The translations under genes and the position numbers were made by a program. Below are positions 8,772 through 18,766 of a stretch of DNA of 64,000 nucleotides, piece after piece. The notes under the pieces were generated by a model. It was not told the DNA's origin and ran no database searches. It saw only the letters and a list, made by a program, of their open reading frames with translations. The stretch comes from Gammaproteobacteria bacterium (GTDB lineage Bacteria; Pseudomonadota; Gammaproteobacteria; SZUA-229), in NCBI GenBank assembly GCA_029881795.1, contig JAOULX010000008.1:62001-126000 (forward strand). The letters are read 5' to 3'. Numbering within the stretch: the first letter of the stretch is position 1; each line of letters begins with the position of its first letter.

Positions 8772-10052
8772 TTAGCTTTTTGATGCGGCCTGCTTCAGCT
8801 CTTCACCCTCAATCACCAGATATGGCTCAGAGCCTTCATTGATGACGGATTCATCGATCACTACCTTATGAACATTCTCCATAGACGGCAGCTCATACAT
8901 GGTATCCAGCAAAGCATGCTCCAGAATGGTTCGTAGACCCCTAGCACCTGTTTTGCGCTCCATTGCTTTACTTGCAATAGCATGTAAAGCATCATCGCGG
9001 ATTTCAAGCTCGGCATCTTCCATTTCAAACAATTTACTGTATTGTTTAATCAAAGCGTTTTTCGGCTTGGTCAGGATCGTAATCAGAGCCTCTTCGTCCA
9101 GTTCATTTAGGGTTGCAACCACCGGTAAGCGGCCAACAAACTCAGGGATCAGTCCAAAGCGAATCAGATCGTCAGCTTCCATCTCTTTGAGAATATCGCT
9201 GGATTTGCTTTCTGTGTCTTTACTGCGAACTTCAGCTGAGAAGCCAATGCCGCTTTTTTCAGTACGATTCTGAATTACTTTATCCAGTCCAGCGAAAGCG
9301 CCGCCACAGATGAACAGGATATTTGACGTATCCACTTGCAAGAATTCTTGCTGTGGATGCTTACGACCACCCTGAGGCGGTACAGAAGCAACTGTGCCTT
9401 CAATCAGTTTAAGCAGGGCTTGCTGAACGCCTTCACCGGAAACATCACGGGTAATCGATGGGTTATCTGATTTTCTTGAAATCTTGTCAATTTCATCAAT
9501 ATAAACGATGCCTGTCTGTGCTTTATCAACATCGTAATCGCATTTTTGTAGTAACTTCTGGATGATGTTTTCAACATCTTCACCGACATAGCCGGCTTCT
9601 GTTAAAGTCGTTGCATCAGCAATAATAAACGGCACATTTAACATCCGCGCCAGCGTTTCAGCCAGCAGCGTTTTACCGGAACCGGTCGGCCCGATCAGCA
9701 GAATATTACTTTTAGATAATTCGACATCGCCAGACTTGTTCATGGCTTCGAGTCGTTTGTAATGATTATAAACAGCCACCGCCAGAACTTTTTTAGCCTG
9801 TTCCTGACCTATGACATAATCATCCAACAGGACATTGATTTCTTTAGGTTTTGGTAATTTATCAACCGCTTCAGTTGACTGCTCCTGCAGTTCTTCCTGA
9901 ATAATGTCGTTACACAATTCAACACATTCATCACAAACGAAAACAGACGGACCTGCAATCAGCTTTTTAACTTCATTCTGACTTTTTCCACAGAATGAAC
10001 AATACAGCAATTTACCAGAATCCTGATTCTCGTCTTTAGTATTATCACTCAT
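8772..10052 (-). CDS. clpX: ATP-dependent Clp protease ATP-binding subunit ClpX
   Basis: ClpX is the hexameric AAA+ unfoldase that feeds substrates into ClpP. The 426 residues start with a C4 zinc-binding domain (Cys18, Cys21, Cys40, Cys43), followed by Walker A GPTGSGKT (121-128), the pore loop [10 protein letters not shown], Walker [10 protein letters not shown] and sensor motifs. An AGAGG site precedes the ATG. It lies 296 bases after clpP on the same strand and has its own terminator, giving the usual clpP-clpX pair. Nothing is missing or unusual. Confidence 0.98.
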   Translation of the reverse strand: MSDNTKDENQDSGKLLYCSFCGKSQNEVKKLIAGPSVFVCDECVELCNDIIQEELQEQSTEAVDKLPKPKEINVLLDDYVIGQEQAKKVLAVAVYNHYKRLEAMNKSGDVELSKSNILLIGPTGSGKTLLAETLARMLNVPFIIADATTLTEAGYVGEDVENIIQKLLQKCDYDVDKAQTGIVYIDEIDKISRKSDNPSITRDVSGEGVQQALLKLIEGTVASVPPQGGRKHPQQEFLQVDTSNILFICGGAFAGLDKVIQNRTEKSGIGFSAEVRSKDTESKSSDILKEMEADDLIRFGLIPEFVGRLPVVATLNELDEEALITILTKPKNALIKQYSKLFEMEDAELEIRDDALHAIASKAMERKTGARGLRTILEHALLDTMYELPSMENVHKVVIDESVINEGSEPYLVIEGEELKQAASKS

Positions 10053-10348
10053 CAGTATTACCTCTAACCCTAACTTTAATCTAACCTTGAACGATATATG
10101 TACCTAATTCAAGACACAAAACGCAGGGCCATATCCTTAATTCTAGTCAATTTTCATTATTTTTTGTAATGATTACTTTATCAGGCTTACATCAAATTAA
10201 AAGCCCTATTTCGACAAACGTGCTAAATCCATCGCCCACTAGCTGAGTGTAGCGAATCTTGCTTCAAAAGGACAATGAGAAATGAGAAAAATAAACCTTA
10301 TTTGCTGCTCGCGACCTGTGATCACGAGCTGACAGATAATCCGTTTAG

Positions 10349-10972
10349 CTACCGTGTTTCAAGCACCGAATCGATCAAACCATACTCTGCAGCCTGACTC
10401 GATGACATGAAATTATCACGATCAGTATCTTTAGCAATGGTTTCGATATCCTGACCGGTATGTTTGGCTAGAATGCCATTGAGCTTTTCACGCATATTCA
10501 AAATCTCACGGGCATGGATATCAATGTCCGTCGCTTGTCCCTGAAAACCACCTAAAGGCTGATGAATCATGACACGTGAGTTTGGCAGCGCAAAACGTTT
10601 GCCTTCTGCACCACCAGCCAGCAGTAATGAACCCATGCTGGCAGCCTGACCGATACACAAGGTACTGACATCTGGCTTGATAAACTGCATGGTATCGTAG
10701 ATAGCCATACCGGACGTCACGACACCACCTGGAGAATTAATATAAATCGAAATATCTTTATCCGGATTTTCAGATTCCAGGAATAATAGCTGAGCCACAA
10801 CCAGGTTAGCCATGTGATCTTCAATCTGGCCTACGATGAAAATAACACGTTCCTTTAATAAACGTGAATAAATATCATATGAACGCTCACCGCGTGGTGT
10901 TTGCTCGATGACCATTGGTACTAATTGCGACATTACATCCATTGCGCCATTATTTCCGCTATTAAAACTCAT
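10349..10972 (-). CDS. clpP: ATP-dependent Clp protease proteolytic subunit ClpP
   Basis: ClpP is the 14-mer serine protease chamber used by ClpX (and ClpA where present). In the 207 residues the catalytic triad reads Ser112 in GQAASMGS, His137 in MIHQPLGG and Asp186 in DTDRDNF, aligning with E. coli 111/136/185. A short propeptide (about residues 1-15) is expected to be removed on assembly. It is 16 bases downstream of tig on the same strand, so tig-clpP is likely one transcript. Confidence 0.98.
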   Translation of the reverse strand: MSFNSGNNGAMDVMSQLVPMVIEQTPRGERSYDIYSRLLKERVIFIVGQIEDHMANLVVAQLLFLESENPDKDISIYINSPGGVVTSGMAIYDTMQFIKPDVSTLCIGQAASMGSLLLAGGAEGKRFALPNSRVMIHQPLGGFQGQATDIDIHAREILNMREKLNGILAKHTGQDIETIAKDTDRDNFMSSSQAAEYGLIDSVLETR

Positions 10973-10988
10973 TTAGATCCCCTAGTAC

Positions 10989-12281
10989 TTATGCTGGCAG
11001 TCCCGGTTTCATTACTTCATCGAAGGACTTTTCTGTTTCATTAACAGTGGCACGCTCTGCAACCCAATCCACAACCATTTCTTCCAGAACCAGTGCTTCA
11101 ACACTCGCCATTGCCTGTTGGTTTTGATTATAGTAGTTAATGTATTGATCTGGGTCATCATACGCCGATGCCGCTGTTTTTATTTTTTCCTGAACAACAG
11201 CCTTGTCCAGTTTAATACCGTTTTCTTCGATAATTTTACTGATCAACAAGCCCAGTTTAACGCGGCGTGTGGCATCTGACTCAAAGTTATCACGTGGCAA
11301 GTTGTCAACATTCTGACCTTGCTGCTGCATTTGTTTTTGCAGGTGCGTAATTTCTTCATCAATCAGAGCTTTAGGAATCAGCAGTTCATTGGCATCAACA
11401 ATAGCATCCATCACACGCGCTTTAAACATACCATCAACATTGTTTTTAAGTTCGCGTTCCATATTGTTGCGGATATCCGATTTTAAAGTATCCACACTGC
11501 CATCTTCAACACCCAGTGATTTTGCCATTGCTTCATCAAGCACCGGAACTTTTGGCTCTGCTACCTGCTTTACAGTGATTTCAAAGCGCGCTTCTTTACC
11601 AGCCAGATCTGCCGCCTGATAATCTGCCGGGAATGTAACTTTTAGTTCGCCATCCTGATCTTTTTTCAGGCCAGTCAGTTGCTCTTCAAAACCGGGAATC
11701 ATACTCTTTGAGCCCAGTACTACCGGTACGTCTTTAGCAGCGCCGCCTTCAAAGGCTTCATCACCAATATAACCGGTAAAATCAACAGTGATCTGATCAC
11801 CGTCTTTAGAAGCACGATCAACCACGGTCCAATCCACACGCTGTTTTAACAGGGTTTCGATCATCTTGTCGATATCGCTATCAGCAACACTGGCGACATC
11901 TTTTTCAATCGTCAGTTTTTCCATTGCTGCCAGTGTCACTTCAGGATAAACCTCTAACGTTGCAACAAAGTGAAACGGTTGGTTATCTTCCAGTTTGACA
12001 TCAGAAATCGTTGGCATACCGGCAGGGCGTAGTTTTTCCTGAATCACAGCGTCACGATAAGAGCTTTCAATCATATCAGTCATCACTTCTGACTTTGCAT
12101 TACCAAGGTGCTGCTGGCGTACCACTTTCATCGGCACTTTGCCGGGACGGAAACCATCCATCTTAACGCGTGACGCAATAGACTTGAGTTTAGATTCAAC
12201 TTTCTGATCAATCAGATCAGCAGGAACTGTAATCGTAAGTTTACGTTCGAGACCTTCGCCTGTTTCGACTGAAACTTGCAT
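10989..12281 (-). CDS. tig: trigger factor (ribosome-associated chaperone and PPIase)
   Basis: Trigger factor binds the ribosome exit tunnel and shields nascent chains. The 430 residues contain the N-terminal ribosome-docking domain with the signature GFRPGKVPMKVV (about 43-54), an FKBP-type isomerase domain (about 150-240; QITVDFTGYI, GSKSMIPGFEEQL) and the helical C-terminal chaperone arms. It heads the tig-clpP-clpX-lon-hupB-ppiD block. A short leader separates it from tRNA-Leu upstream. Confidence 0.97.
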   Translation of the reverse strand: MQVSVETGEGLERKLTITVPADLIDQKVESKLKSIASRVKMDGFRPGKVPMKVVRQQHLGNAKSEVMTDMIESSYRDAVIQEKLRPAGMPTISDVKLEDNQPFHFVATLEVYPEVTLAAMEKLTIEKDVASVADSDIDKMIETLLKQRVDWTVVDRASKDGDQITVDFTGYIGDEAFEGGAAKDVPVVLGSKSMIPGFEEQLTGLKKDQDGELKVTFPADYQAADLAGKEARFEITVKQVAEPKVPVLDEAMAKSLGVEDGSVDTLKSDIRNNMERELKNNVDGMFKARVMDAIVDANELLIPKALIDEEITHLQKQMQQQGQNVDNLPRDNFESDATRRVKLGLLISKIIEENGIKLDKAVVQEKIKTAASAYDDPDQYINYYNQNQQAMASVEALVLEEMVVDWVAERATVNETEKSFDEVMKPGLPA

Positions 12282-12327
12282 GGAGCACCTCTTTATATAT
12301 GCATTGATGTATTTAAAAGTAAGAAAA

Positions 12328-12412
12328 TGGTGCGAGTGGGGAGACTCGAACTCCCACGGGTTGCCCCACTAGAACCTAAATCTAGCGCGTATACCAATTT
12401 CGCCACACTCGC
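12328..12412 (-). tRNA. tRNA-Leu (TAG)
   Basis: 85-nt class II tRNA on the minus strand with a long variable arm, anticodon loop TTTAGGT (anticodon TAG), GGTATACG D-arm and encoded CCA. It lies between tig and an intrinsic terminator. Confidence 0.96.
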
Positions 12413-12429
12413 AATGTGTCTATCATAAC

Positions 12430-12454
12430 AAAAAGCCCGCATGGCGCGGGCTTT
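12430..12454 (-). terminator. intrinsic terminator between tRNA-His and tRNA-Leu
   Basis: Stem GCCCGC/GCGGGC extended by AAA/TTT with a 5-nt loop and a T5 run on the minus strand. It would end the tRNA-Pro-Arg-His transcript before tRNA-Leu. The plus side also has a short TTTATT. Confidence 0.78.
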
Positions 12455-12460
12455 ATTGCC

Positions 12461-12490
12461 AGTGAGATTTCAGTTAATCAAAATCTCACT
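12461..12490. repeat. 10-bp perfect inverted repeat downstream of tRNA-His
   Basis: AGTGAGATTT and AAATCTCACT flank a 10-nt loop, starting 5 bases beyond the tRNA-His CCA on the minus strand. It could be a 3' processing or RNA-stability hairpin preceding the terminator. Confidence 0.6.
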
Positions 12491-12495
12491 TTATA

Positions 12496-12572
12496 TGGGG
12501 TGAACGATGGGGCTCGAACCCACGACAACCGGAATCACAATCCGGGACTCTACCAACTGAGCTACGCTCACC
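12496..12572 (-). tRNA. tRNA-His (GTG)
   Basis: 77 nt on the minus strand including the histidine-specific extra 5' G (position -1) opposite C73. Anticodon GTG in GGATTGTGATTCC, with encoded CCA. Confidence 0.97.
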
Positions 12573-12625
12573 ATAAATATTTTGCTCGACCGTCTGCTTC
12601 TCAGACAATCCGAACCCTGCCAATA

Positions 12626-12702
12626 TGGCGCGCCCGGCAGGACTCGAACCTGCTACCCTCGGCTTAGAAGGCCGATGCTCTATCCAGATGAGCTACGGGC
12701 GC
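12626..12702 (-). tRNA. tRNA-Arg (TCT)
   Basis: 77 nt on the minus strand from GCGCCCG to encoded CCA, anticodon TCT in GGCCTTCTAAGCC. It reads AGA/AGG codons. Confidence 0.97.
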
Positions 12703-12743
12703 AGAATACTGCTTATCCGTTATCCATTCAGATAAACTGAAAT

Positions 12744-12820
12744 TGGTCGGGGTAGAGAGATTCGAACTCCCGACATCCTGCTCCCAAAGCAGGCGCGCTA
12801 CCAGACTGCGCTATACCCCG
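12744..12820 (-). tRNA. tRNA-Pro (TGG)
   Basis: 77 nt on the minus strand starting CGGGGTATAG, anticodon TGG in CTGCTTTGGGAGCAG, with encoded CCA. It is the first gene of the Pro-Arg-His cluster. Confidence 0.97.
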
Positions 12821-12859
12821 AACTTTCTCCCAGATAACTGCTTATCTCGAAGGCCGAGG

Positions 12860-12888
12860 ATAATACGCGGATGCCTCGTTTAGGTCAA
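12860..12888 (-). promoter_or_regulatory. sigma70 promoter of the tRNA-Pro/Arg/His cluster
   Basis: TTGACC (complement of 12883-12888) and TATTAT (complement of 12860-12865) are spaced by 17 bases, 40 bases upstream of tRNA-Pro. Confidence 0.75.
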
Positions 12889-13068
12889 CAGGTATTCGGT
12901 ACAGAAAGTGGTTTTTTTTCAATTCATTCATTAGCTTGTATGAATTCTATCCAAATAGCGAAGTATCGGTATTTGCCAGTTTAATTTAATCATCTTTAAT
13001 ACCAATGTTTGTTATTCCATGAGAAAATGTGTGATTAATCGTTTCACCACAGACTACAGGTCGAATGC

Positions 13069-13932
13069 ATGCCAGCCCAGAATATTGATGGAAAACAAAT
13101 CGCTCAGGATTTAAAACAAGCCTGTAAACAGCGTATTGATAAACGCCTGGCAGCCGGCCAACGCGCTCCTGGTTTAGCGGTTATTCTGGTGGGTGCCGAT
13201 CCAGCTTCTGAGGTTTATGTCAGAAACAAGCGCCAGAGCTGTGAACAAATCGGTTTGATTTCAAAATCTTTTGATTTGCCGGCCAGTACCAGCCAGCAGA
13301 CTTTGTTTGACTTAGTCAGTGAACTCAATGCCGATGACACGATAGACGGCATTCTGGTTCAGCTGCCACTGCCAGATCATATTGACTCGTCACTGATCAT
13401 AGAACACATTACCCCGGCCAAAGATGTTGACGGCTTTCATCCATACAATATTGGCCGACTGGCGCAACGCATCCCCTTATTACGCCCCTGCACGCCCTGG
13501 GGCATTATGACGATGCTGGACAGTGTTGGCGAAAGCTACAAAGGCCGCCATGCTGTCATTGTTGGCGCTTCAAACCATGTGGGCAGACCAATGGCGATGG
13601 AACTATTGCTGGCCGGCGCCACTGTCACCAGTACCCACCGCTTTACTAAAGACCTCGCCAGCTTTGTCGCGCAGGCCGATATCCTGATAGTGGCTGTTGG
13701 TAAGCCCGGTATTGTCAAAGGCGAATGGGTGAAACCCGGCGCCACTGTCATTGATGTAGGGATTAACCGCACTGACGCAGGCAATCTGGTCGGTGATGTT
13801 GACTTTGCTGCCGCCGCTGAACGAGCAGCCTATATTACTCCCGTCCCTGGGGGAGTTGGTCCGATGACCGTGGCTATGCTGATGAGTAATACGATTGATG
13901 CCGCTGAAATCCGCGACAACTATCCAAACTAA
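13069..13932 (+). CDS. folD: bifunctional methylenetetrahydrofolate dehydrogenase / cyclohydrolase FolD
   Basis: FolD interconverts 5,10-methylene-THF, methenyl-THF and 10-formyl-THF, using NADP, to supply one-carbon units for purines and formyl-Met. The 287-residue protein has the catalytic Lys54 in SEVYVRNK, the [10 protein letters not shown] signature (about 104-113), the Rossmann segment [13 protein letters not shown] and the [10 protein letters not shown] motif near the C-terminus. It is a single plus-strand gene that converges with the DUF1538/P-II/CBS operon with only 13 bases between stops. Its position next to the tig tRNA cluster resembles Pseudomonas. Confidence 0.97.
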   Translation: MPAQNIDGKQIAQDLKQACKQRIDKRLAAGQRAPGLAVILVGADPASEVYVRNKRQSCEQIGLISKSFDLPASTSQQTLFDLVSELNADDTIDGILVQLPLPDHIDSSLIIEHITPAKDVDGFHPYNIGRLAQRIPLLRPCTPWGIMTMLDSVGESYKGRHAVIVGASNHVGRPMAMELLLAGATVTSTHRFTKDLASFVAQADILIVAVGKPGIVKGEWVKPGATVIDVGINRTDAGNLVGDVDFAAAAERAAYITPVPGGVGPMTVAMLMSNTIDAAEIRDNYPN

Positions 13933-13945
13933 GCTCTTTCTACCC

Positions 13946-14347
13946 TCAGTGGCCTGCCAGCCCTTTCAGAACCATATCGGTATAACTGACGATACCGATT
14001 ATTTTCCCATCTTCTACTACCGGTGCCCGTGACAAGCCCATACGTTCAAACAAACGGGCGCAATAACGGATATCCATTGACGGTTCAATTGTAATAACCG
14101 GCTTGGTCATAATCTCATAGATATTCACCCGTGCCGGTGAACGATCTTTGGCGAGGACTTGCTTGGCAATATCCGACAATAAAACCATACCGTATTCATC
14201 GCCTTCAAACCGCTTATTAACCAGCAATGTTTTGGTTTCTACATGCCTCATTTGCTCGAGTGCTTCTTCAACTGTTAACTTACCGTCGATCATATCGATC
14301 TTGTTTTTCATTACATCACGAACTTGCACCCGATTTTCTGCTTTCAT
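13946..14347 (-). CDS. CBS-pair domain protein
   Basis: The 133 residues are almost entirely two CBS motifs (about 6-62 and 74-130), which form a Bateman module binding adenosine nucleotides. Typical segments are VRDVMKNKIDMIDG, YEIMTKPVITIEPSMDI and GIVSYTDMVLKGL. There is no attached enzyme or channel domain, so it is probably a separate regulatory subunit. It overlaps the P-II-like gene by four bases (ATGA), indicating translational coupling, and is last in an operon behind two DUF1538 membrane proteins. Sensing adenylate charge for that transporter is an inference from the linkage. Confidence 0.85.
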   Translation of the reverse strand: MKAENRVQVRDVMKNKIDMIDGKLTVEEALEQMRHVETKTLLVNKRFEGDEYGMVLLSDIAKQVLAKDRSPARVNIYEIMTKPVITIEPSMDIRYCARLFERMGLSRAPVVEDGKIIGIVSYTDMVLKGLAGH

Positions 14348-14694
14348 AACTCATCCTCCACCGCTGTCACCAGCTGCTCTACCTGATGCGCAACCCCTAC
14401 CGCATCTTCTACATCGATCTGAAAGGCAATACCGGTACCGGGGCTGGTATCAAATTGCCCAACATCTGAGATTTTTTCAAGAATTTGTCGACTCATGTGC
14501 TCCTCTACCAGAAACAACAAGACATCTCGCTGGCTTTCCAGCGACAAGCCAAAAAACGTCTTAGACTTTTCAATACCCTCACCTCTTGCACTATTAATAA
14601 CCGTAGCACCTGTAGCGCCGGTGGTTCGCGCGGCTTCAATTACCGCATCTGTTTTTGAATCTTCAACAAATGCAATTATCAGTTTGAAATGCAT
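14344..14694 (-). CDS. P-II-like regulatory protein
   Basis: The 116 residues follow the P-II ferredoxin-like fold: beta strand HFKLIIAFVEDSK, helix TDAVIEAARTTGATGATVI, a loop where the T-loop sits (SARGEGIEKSKTFFG), a second beta-alpha unit, and a C-terminal strand GTGIAFQIDVEDAVGV. The GlnB/GlnK uridylylation site (YRGxxY) is absent, so this is a divergent P-II-like protein rather than a nitrogen-signalling GlnB. It overlaps the CBS gene by four bases and lies 77 bases after the DUF1538 pair. P-II proteins often dock on membrane transporters, which is the likely role here. Confidence 0.75.
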   Translation of the reverse strand: MHFKLIIAFVEDSKTDAVIEAARTTGATGATVINSARGEGIEKSKTFFGLSLESQRDVLLFLVEEHMSRQILEKISDVGQFDTSPGTGIAFQIDVEDAVGVAHQVEQLVTAVEDEL

Positions 14695-14771
14695 ATCTCT
14701 GCTCTCTCTTTAACAACCGGCTAACCGGCGTTGTTTCATCACTTTAAACAGGCACAGCCTTATTAAATAAA

Positions 14772-15551
14772 TTATTTTGATCGTTTCCCGCGTTTACTCA
14801 TATATTCCGAAAGCTGCGCATAGGCCATTACCGACATCACCGGGAACAAACTGGCAAAGGCAATCAAACCAAAACCATCCAGCAGTGGATTTCTGCCCGG
14901 TACTGTTTCGGCAAGCCCCAGCCCCAGCGCCGCTACCAAAGGCACGGTTACAGTAGAGGTGGTAACACCGCCTGAATCATAGGCTAACGGTACAATTATT
15001 TTAGGCGCATAAAAAGTCTGGATCACGACAAAAATATAACCGGTAATAATAAAATAATGCATCGATAAACCACTGACGATCCGATAGGTTCCCAGCGATA
15101 TACCAATCGCTACGCCCAGCGCAACAGCAATACGCAAACCCCAGACGCCAATGGCACCACCGGAAACATCATTGGCTTTAATCGCAACAGCCATTAAGGA
15201 AGGTTCAGCGATAGTAGTACTAAAACCGATTGCAAAGGCAAAAATATAAACCCAGTAATAATCCAACCAGTTAATGGTATCGGGTATCGCTGTATTTTCA
15301 CCAAAAATAAATACCGGGCTGGTAAGCTGATCTGCCATCAGCCGGCCGATTGGAAACAGGGCTTTTTCAAGCCCGACCAGAAAGAAAGTCAAGCCAATGA
15401 TGACATAGATAAAACCGATCACAACATTTTTTAAATTCGGGATCGGACGACGGATAACCAATAACTGAAAACCCAACAGAATGAGTGCAATCGGTAGCAC
15501 ATCTTTCATGGTTGATAATAATGTATCCCATAAATTGAGCAGCAACATCAA
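14772..15551 (-). CDS. DUF1538 family membrane protein (second of pair)
   Basis: 259-residue polytopic inner-membrane protein with about seven hydrophobic segments. It shares diagnostic stretches with the preceding gene: [35 protein letters not shown] and [11 protein letters not shown]. The conserved glycines, Glu-Pro and DSGG motif inside membrane segments suggest a transport path, but no substrate is known for the family. It overlaps the first DUF1538 gene by four bases, so a heteromeric complex is plausible. The C-terminus ends in a basic tail (SKRGKRSK). Family assignment is from motif memory; the transporter role is inference. Confidence 0.8.
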   Translation of the reverse strand: MMLLLNLWDTLLSTMKDVLPIALILLGFQLLVIRRPIPNLKNVVIGFIYVIIGLTFFLVGLEKALFPIGRLMADQLTSPVFIFGENTAIPDTINWLDYYWVYIFAFAIGFSTTIAEPSLMAVAIKANDVSGGAIGVWGLRIAVALGVAIGISLGTYRIVSGLSMHYFIITGYIFVVIQTFYAPKIIVPLAYDSGGVTTSTVTVPLVAALGLGLAETVPGRNPLLDGFGLIAFASLFPVMSVMAYAQLSEYMSKRGKRSK

Positions 15552-16288
15552 ATCACCATGCCATAGGCCATGACAAAAATCATCGGCAACAAAGATGCAA
15601 AAGCAATTAAACCAAAACCATCGATCATCGGGTTCCGGCCTTTAATGGATGAGGCAAGACCAACACCCAGTGCTGTAACTAAGGGCACGGTAATAGTAGA
15701 GGTAGTGACTCCTCCAGAATCATAGGCGATACCGACTATTTCTTTCGGCGCAAAAACCGTCATTATGACTACCAAAATATAACCACCGATGATCATGTAT
15801 TGAATAGACCAGCCTTTGAGGATACGAACCACACCCAAAACAATAGCAAAACCAACAGACAGTGCCACTGTATAGCGCAAACCATTAGCGTAACTCTGAC
15901 GAGCCAGCTCGGTCTGCTCAACCACTCCTCCATTGGCTGCGACAGTCGCCGCTTCAGCGGCAACCGCTATCAGTGCAGGCTCGGCGATGGTAGTACCGAA
16001 GCCGAGAGAAAAAGCGAACACGATTAACCAGAACACACTGCCTTTTCGGGCAAAAGCATGTGCCATGCTTTCACCAATCGGGAACAGCCCCATTTCAAGA
16101 CCATAGATAAAGAAGGTTAAGCCAAGAACAACAAACAACAGCCCCATTAAGAGTTCAGTAAGATTAGGCAACGGCTGACCAAACACCGCCAGCTGAAAAA
16201 CAACAACAACAATAATAATCGGCGCCAGATCCCGTAAACTCCCAGCCATCGATTTAAATAAAGCCCAAAACGCGTTATTCAAAAACAC
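15548..16288 (-). CDS. DUF1538 family membrane protein (first of pair)
   Basis: 246-residue polytopic membrane protein, paralogous to the next gene. Matching segments are [35 protein letters not shown] and [13 protein letters not shown] in the same order. It has an extra 10-20 residue soluble insertion (about 119-135, [18 protein letters not shown]) between membrane segments that its partner lacks. A GAGAGG ribosome site precedes the ATG. It is the first gene of a four-gene operon ending in P-II-like and CBS proteins and lies 69 bases after ppsA on the same strand. Its function is unknown; membrane transport is inferred. Confidence 0.8.
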   Translation of the reverse strand: MFLNNAFWALFKSMAGSLRDLAPIIIVVVVFQLAVFGQPLPNLTELLMGLLFVVLGLTFFIYGLEMGLFPIGESMAHAFARKGSVFWLIVFAFSLGFGTTIAEPALIAVAAEAATVAANGGVVEQTELARQSYANGLRYTVALSVGFAIVLGVVRILKGWSIQYMIIGGYILVVIMTVFAPKEIVGIAYDSGGVTTSTITVPLVTALGVGLASSIKGRNPMIDGFGLIAFASLLPMIFVMAYGMVI

Positions 16289-16357
16289 CTCTCTATAAAA
16301 TATTGAATATTTATTCCTCAGTCTATATGAGTTTTATTTGGAGGATAAGGGTATAAA

Positions 16358-18766
16358 TCAATTATCTGTTAAACGACGCTGCTGGCTATCCGGACTGTTT
16401 AATAAAGCCTCTGCTTTTAAAACCTCTTCTGTCATATTCATCACACTATCGGGAATAAGTGATATTGATGAAATACCCTGATTAACAAGCCAGTGAGTGA
16501 TTTCCGGAAAATCCGACGGCGCCTGGCCACAGATACCGACATATTTATTTTGTTTCTGGCAGGCAGTTATCGCCATTTTCATTAATGCTTTTACCGCATC
16601 ATTACGCTCATCAAAACCGGTAATGAGACCAGAGTCCCGATCCACGCCAAGAGTCAGCTGAGTCAGGTCATTCGAGCCGATGGAAAAACCATCAAAGTGC
16701 TGCAAGAACTGGTCAGCCAGCAAGGCATTCACCGGAATTTCGCACATCAAGTAAACACGTAAACCATCAGTACCCCGGCTCAGCCCTTGTTGCTGCATAA
16801 TCTGCAGAACTTTTGTGGCTTCATCCACGCTTCTGACAAAGGGCACCATCACATGCACATTGTCCAGCCCCATGACTTTCCTGACTTGCAACAGTGCTTT
16901 GCATTCTAGTTCGAAACACTGGCTGAACAAATCCGATGGGTAACGTGACGCTCCACGAAAGCCAATCATCGGGTTTTCTTCTTTCGGTTCAAAGCTTTTG
17001 CCACCGATCAGTGAGGCGTATTCATTGGATTTGAAATCCGATAATCTGACGATAACCGGACGCGGATAAAATGCCGCTGCAATCGTGCCGATACCTTCAG
17101 CCAGCCGATCGATATAATAGCGCTCAGGCGTTTCATAACCCGAAATAATGCCTTTGATTGTTTGCTGCAATGCCTCATCCAGTGTTTCAAGTTCAAGCAA
17201 AGCACGTGGATGTACCTTTATGGTGTTGTTAATAATAAACTCCAGACGCGCCAGCCCCACCCCTGCTACCGGTAAAAACGACGCTTCGAAAGCCTGTTCC
17301 GGATTAGCCAGATTTAACATGATATCGGTCGCCGGTTTTTTTAAATTACTGTAATCGACGGTGATTTTGTTAAATGACAGCTCACCATTATAAATATAAC
17401 CGGTATCACCTTCTGCACAAGATACGGTGACGATATCTCCATCTGAAATCAATCGCGTTGCATCACCACAACCGACAATAGCCGGAATACCTAGTTCTCT
17501 GGCAATAATCGCCGCATGACAGGTTCTGCCCCCGCGATTGGTCACAATGGCCGCTGCAATTTTCATTACCGGCTCCCAGTCCGGGTCGGTAATATCGGTC
17601 ACCAGCACCTCACCCGGTTTTAGCTGATACATATCGGCTGCGTCCAGTACCACTCTGGTTTTACCGGTAGCGATCTTTTTACCGATGCTACGACCTACGG
17701 CCAGCACTTCACTGCGCTCGTTTAAACTGTATTGAATTTGCTGTTGTGATTCTAGCGCCTGCACCGTTTCCGGTCTGGCCTGGACGATATAAAGCTGACC
17801 ATTAAAGCCATCTTTTGCCCACTCGATATCCATAGGACGGCCATAATGATTTTCAATTTTTATGGCGTAACGCGCCAGCTGCAGCACGTCTTCATCAGAT
17901 AATGAAAACTTTCGTCTTTCTGCCGGCGTGACATTAACATTATGAGTCGACAAGCCGGCGCTATTATCACGGGAATACACCATTTTTTTAGCTTTTTCAC
18001 CGAGCGAACGCCGGATAACAGGACGGTGTCCCGACAGCAGGGTCGGCTTAAACACGTAAAACTCATCCGGGTTAACCGCGCCCTGCACAACATTCTCACC
18101 CAACCCATAGGCTGAATTAATAAACACCACATCACGAAAACCACTCTCGGTATCAAGTGTGAACATGACTCCTGATGCACCACGATCTGAGCGTACCATT
18201 TTTTGCACACCGATCGACAAGGCGACATCATCGTGTGAAAACCCTTTATCAACCCGGTATGAAATTGCGCGATCAGTAAACAAAGAAGCAAATACCTGTT
18301 TACAGGTCATTAACAGGTTGTCGATTCCACTAATGTTTAGATAGGTTTCCTGCTGACCAGCAAAAGAGGCATCGGGAAGATCCTCTGCGGTGGCCGAACT
18401 TCTGACCGCGACATCGGTATTTGCCCCGTAATGCTTTTCAAGCTCCTGGTACGCAGCCACAATTTCTTGCCGCATCTGCTCAGGAATCTCGGCATGTAAA
18501 ATCATATTACGGATATTCTTTCCGGTTTTGCTCAGAGCAATTACATCATGAACATCCAGCTGCAGTAGTGCAGCCTGAATTTTTTCTTTAATATCGTTTT
18601 CTTGCAGTATCAGACGATACGCTTCCGCTGTGGTGGCAAAGCCATACGGCACATTCACGCCCTGCTCCGACAACGCTGAGTACATTTCGCCGAGCGAAGC
18701 ATTTTTGCCGCCGACTATTGCCACATCGTTAATGCCTATTTCCGCAAAAGTCTTAATGTATTTCAT
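16358..18766 (-). CDS. ppsA: phosphoenolpyruvate synthase
   Basis: PpsA converts pyruvate, ATP and water to phosphoenolpyruvate, AMP and phosphate, the first step of gluconeogenesis from C3 compounds. The 802 residues (family about 790-800) show the N-terminal ATP-grasp domain (GGKNASLGEMYSAL, VAVRSSATAEDLPDASFAGQQ), the swivelling phosphohistidine domain (GGRTCHAAIIARELGIPAIVG) and the C-terminal PEP-binding barrel (GSNDLTQLTLGVDRDSG, GICGQAPSD). The usual regulatory kinase gene ppsR is not adjacent. It is transcribed leftward, divergently from the HD-GYP gene. Confidence 0.96.
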   Translation of the reverse strand: MKYIKTFAEIGINDVAIVGGKNASLGEMYSALSEQGVNVPYGFATTAEAYRLILQENDIKEKIQAALLQLDVHDVIALSKTGKNIRNMILHAEIPEQMRQEIVAAYQELEKHYGANTDVAVRSSATAEDLPDASFAGQQETYLNISGIDNLLMTCKQVFASLFTDRAISYRVDKGFSHDDVALSIGVQKMVRSDRGASGVMFTLDTESGFRDVVFINSAYGLGENVVQGAVNPDEFYVFKPTLLSGHRPVIRRSLGEKAKKMVYSRDNSAGLSTHNVNVTPAERRKFSLSDEDVLQLARYAIKIENHYGRPMDIEWAKDGFNGQLYIVQARPETVQALESQQQIQYSLNERSEVLAVGRSIGKKIATGKTRVVLDAADMYQLKPGEVLVTDITDPDWEPVMKIAAAIVTNRGGRTCHAAIIARELGIPAIVGCGDATRLISDGDIVTVSCAEGDTGYIYNGELSFNKITVDYSNLKKPATDIMLNLANPEQAFEASFLPVAGVGLARLEFIINNTIKVHPRALLELETLDEALQQTIKGIISGYETPERYYIDRLAEGIGTIAAAFYPRPVIVRLSDFKSNEYASLIGGKSFEPKEENPMIGFRGASRYPSDLFSQCFELECKALLQVRKVMGLDNVHVMVPFVRSVDEATKVLQIMQQQGLSRGTDGLRVYLMCEIPVNALLADQFLQHFDGFSIGSNDLTQLTLGVDRDSGLITGFDERNDAVKALMKMAITACQKQNKYVGICGQAPSDFPEITHWLVNQGISSISLIPDSVMNMTEEVLKAEALLNSPDSQQRRLTDN

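Noticed and set aside
10300-10335. GCTCG-type hairpin downstream of clpP
   Set aside because: Short stem with a wobble and no U-tract, so I do not call it a terminator.
12416-12667. Plus ORF across the tRNA-His and tRNA-Arg genes
   Set aside because: It translates antisense tRNA sequence (GARTHDNRNHNPGLYQLSY), a known artefact.
14713-14738. Imperfect inverted repeat between the P-II-like gene and the DUF1538 pair
   Set aside because: It needs a two-base bulge and has no T-tract; too weak to call a terminator or attenuator.
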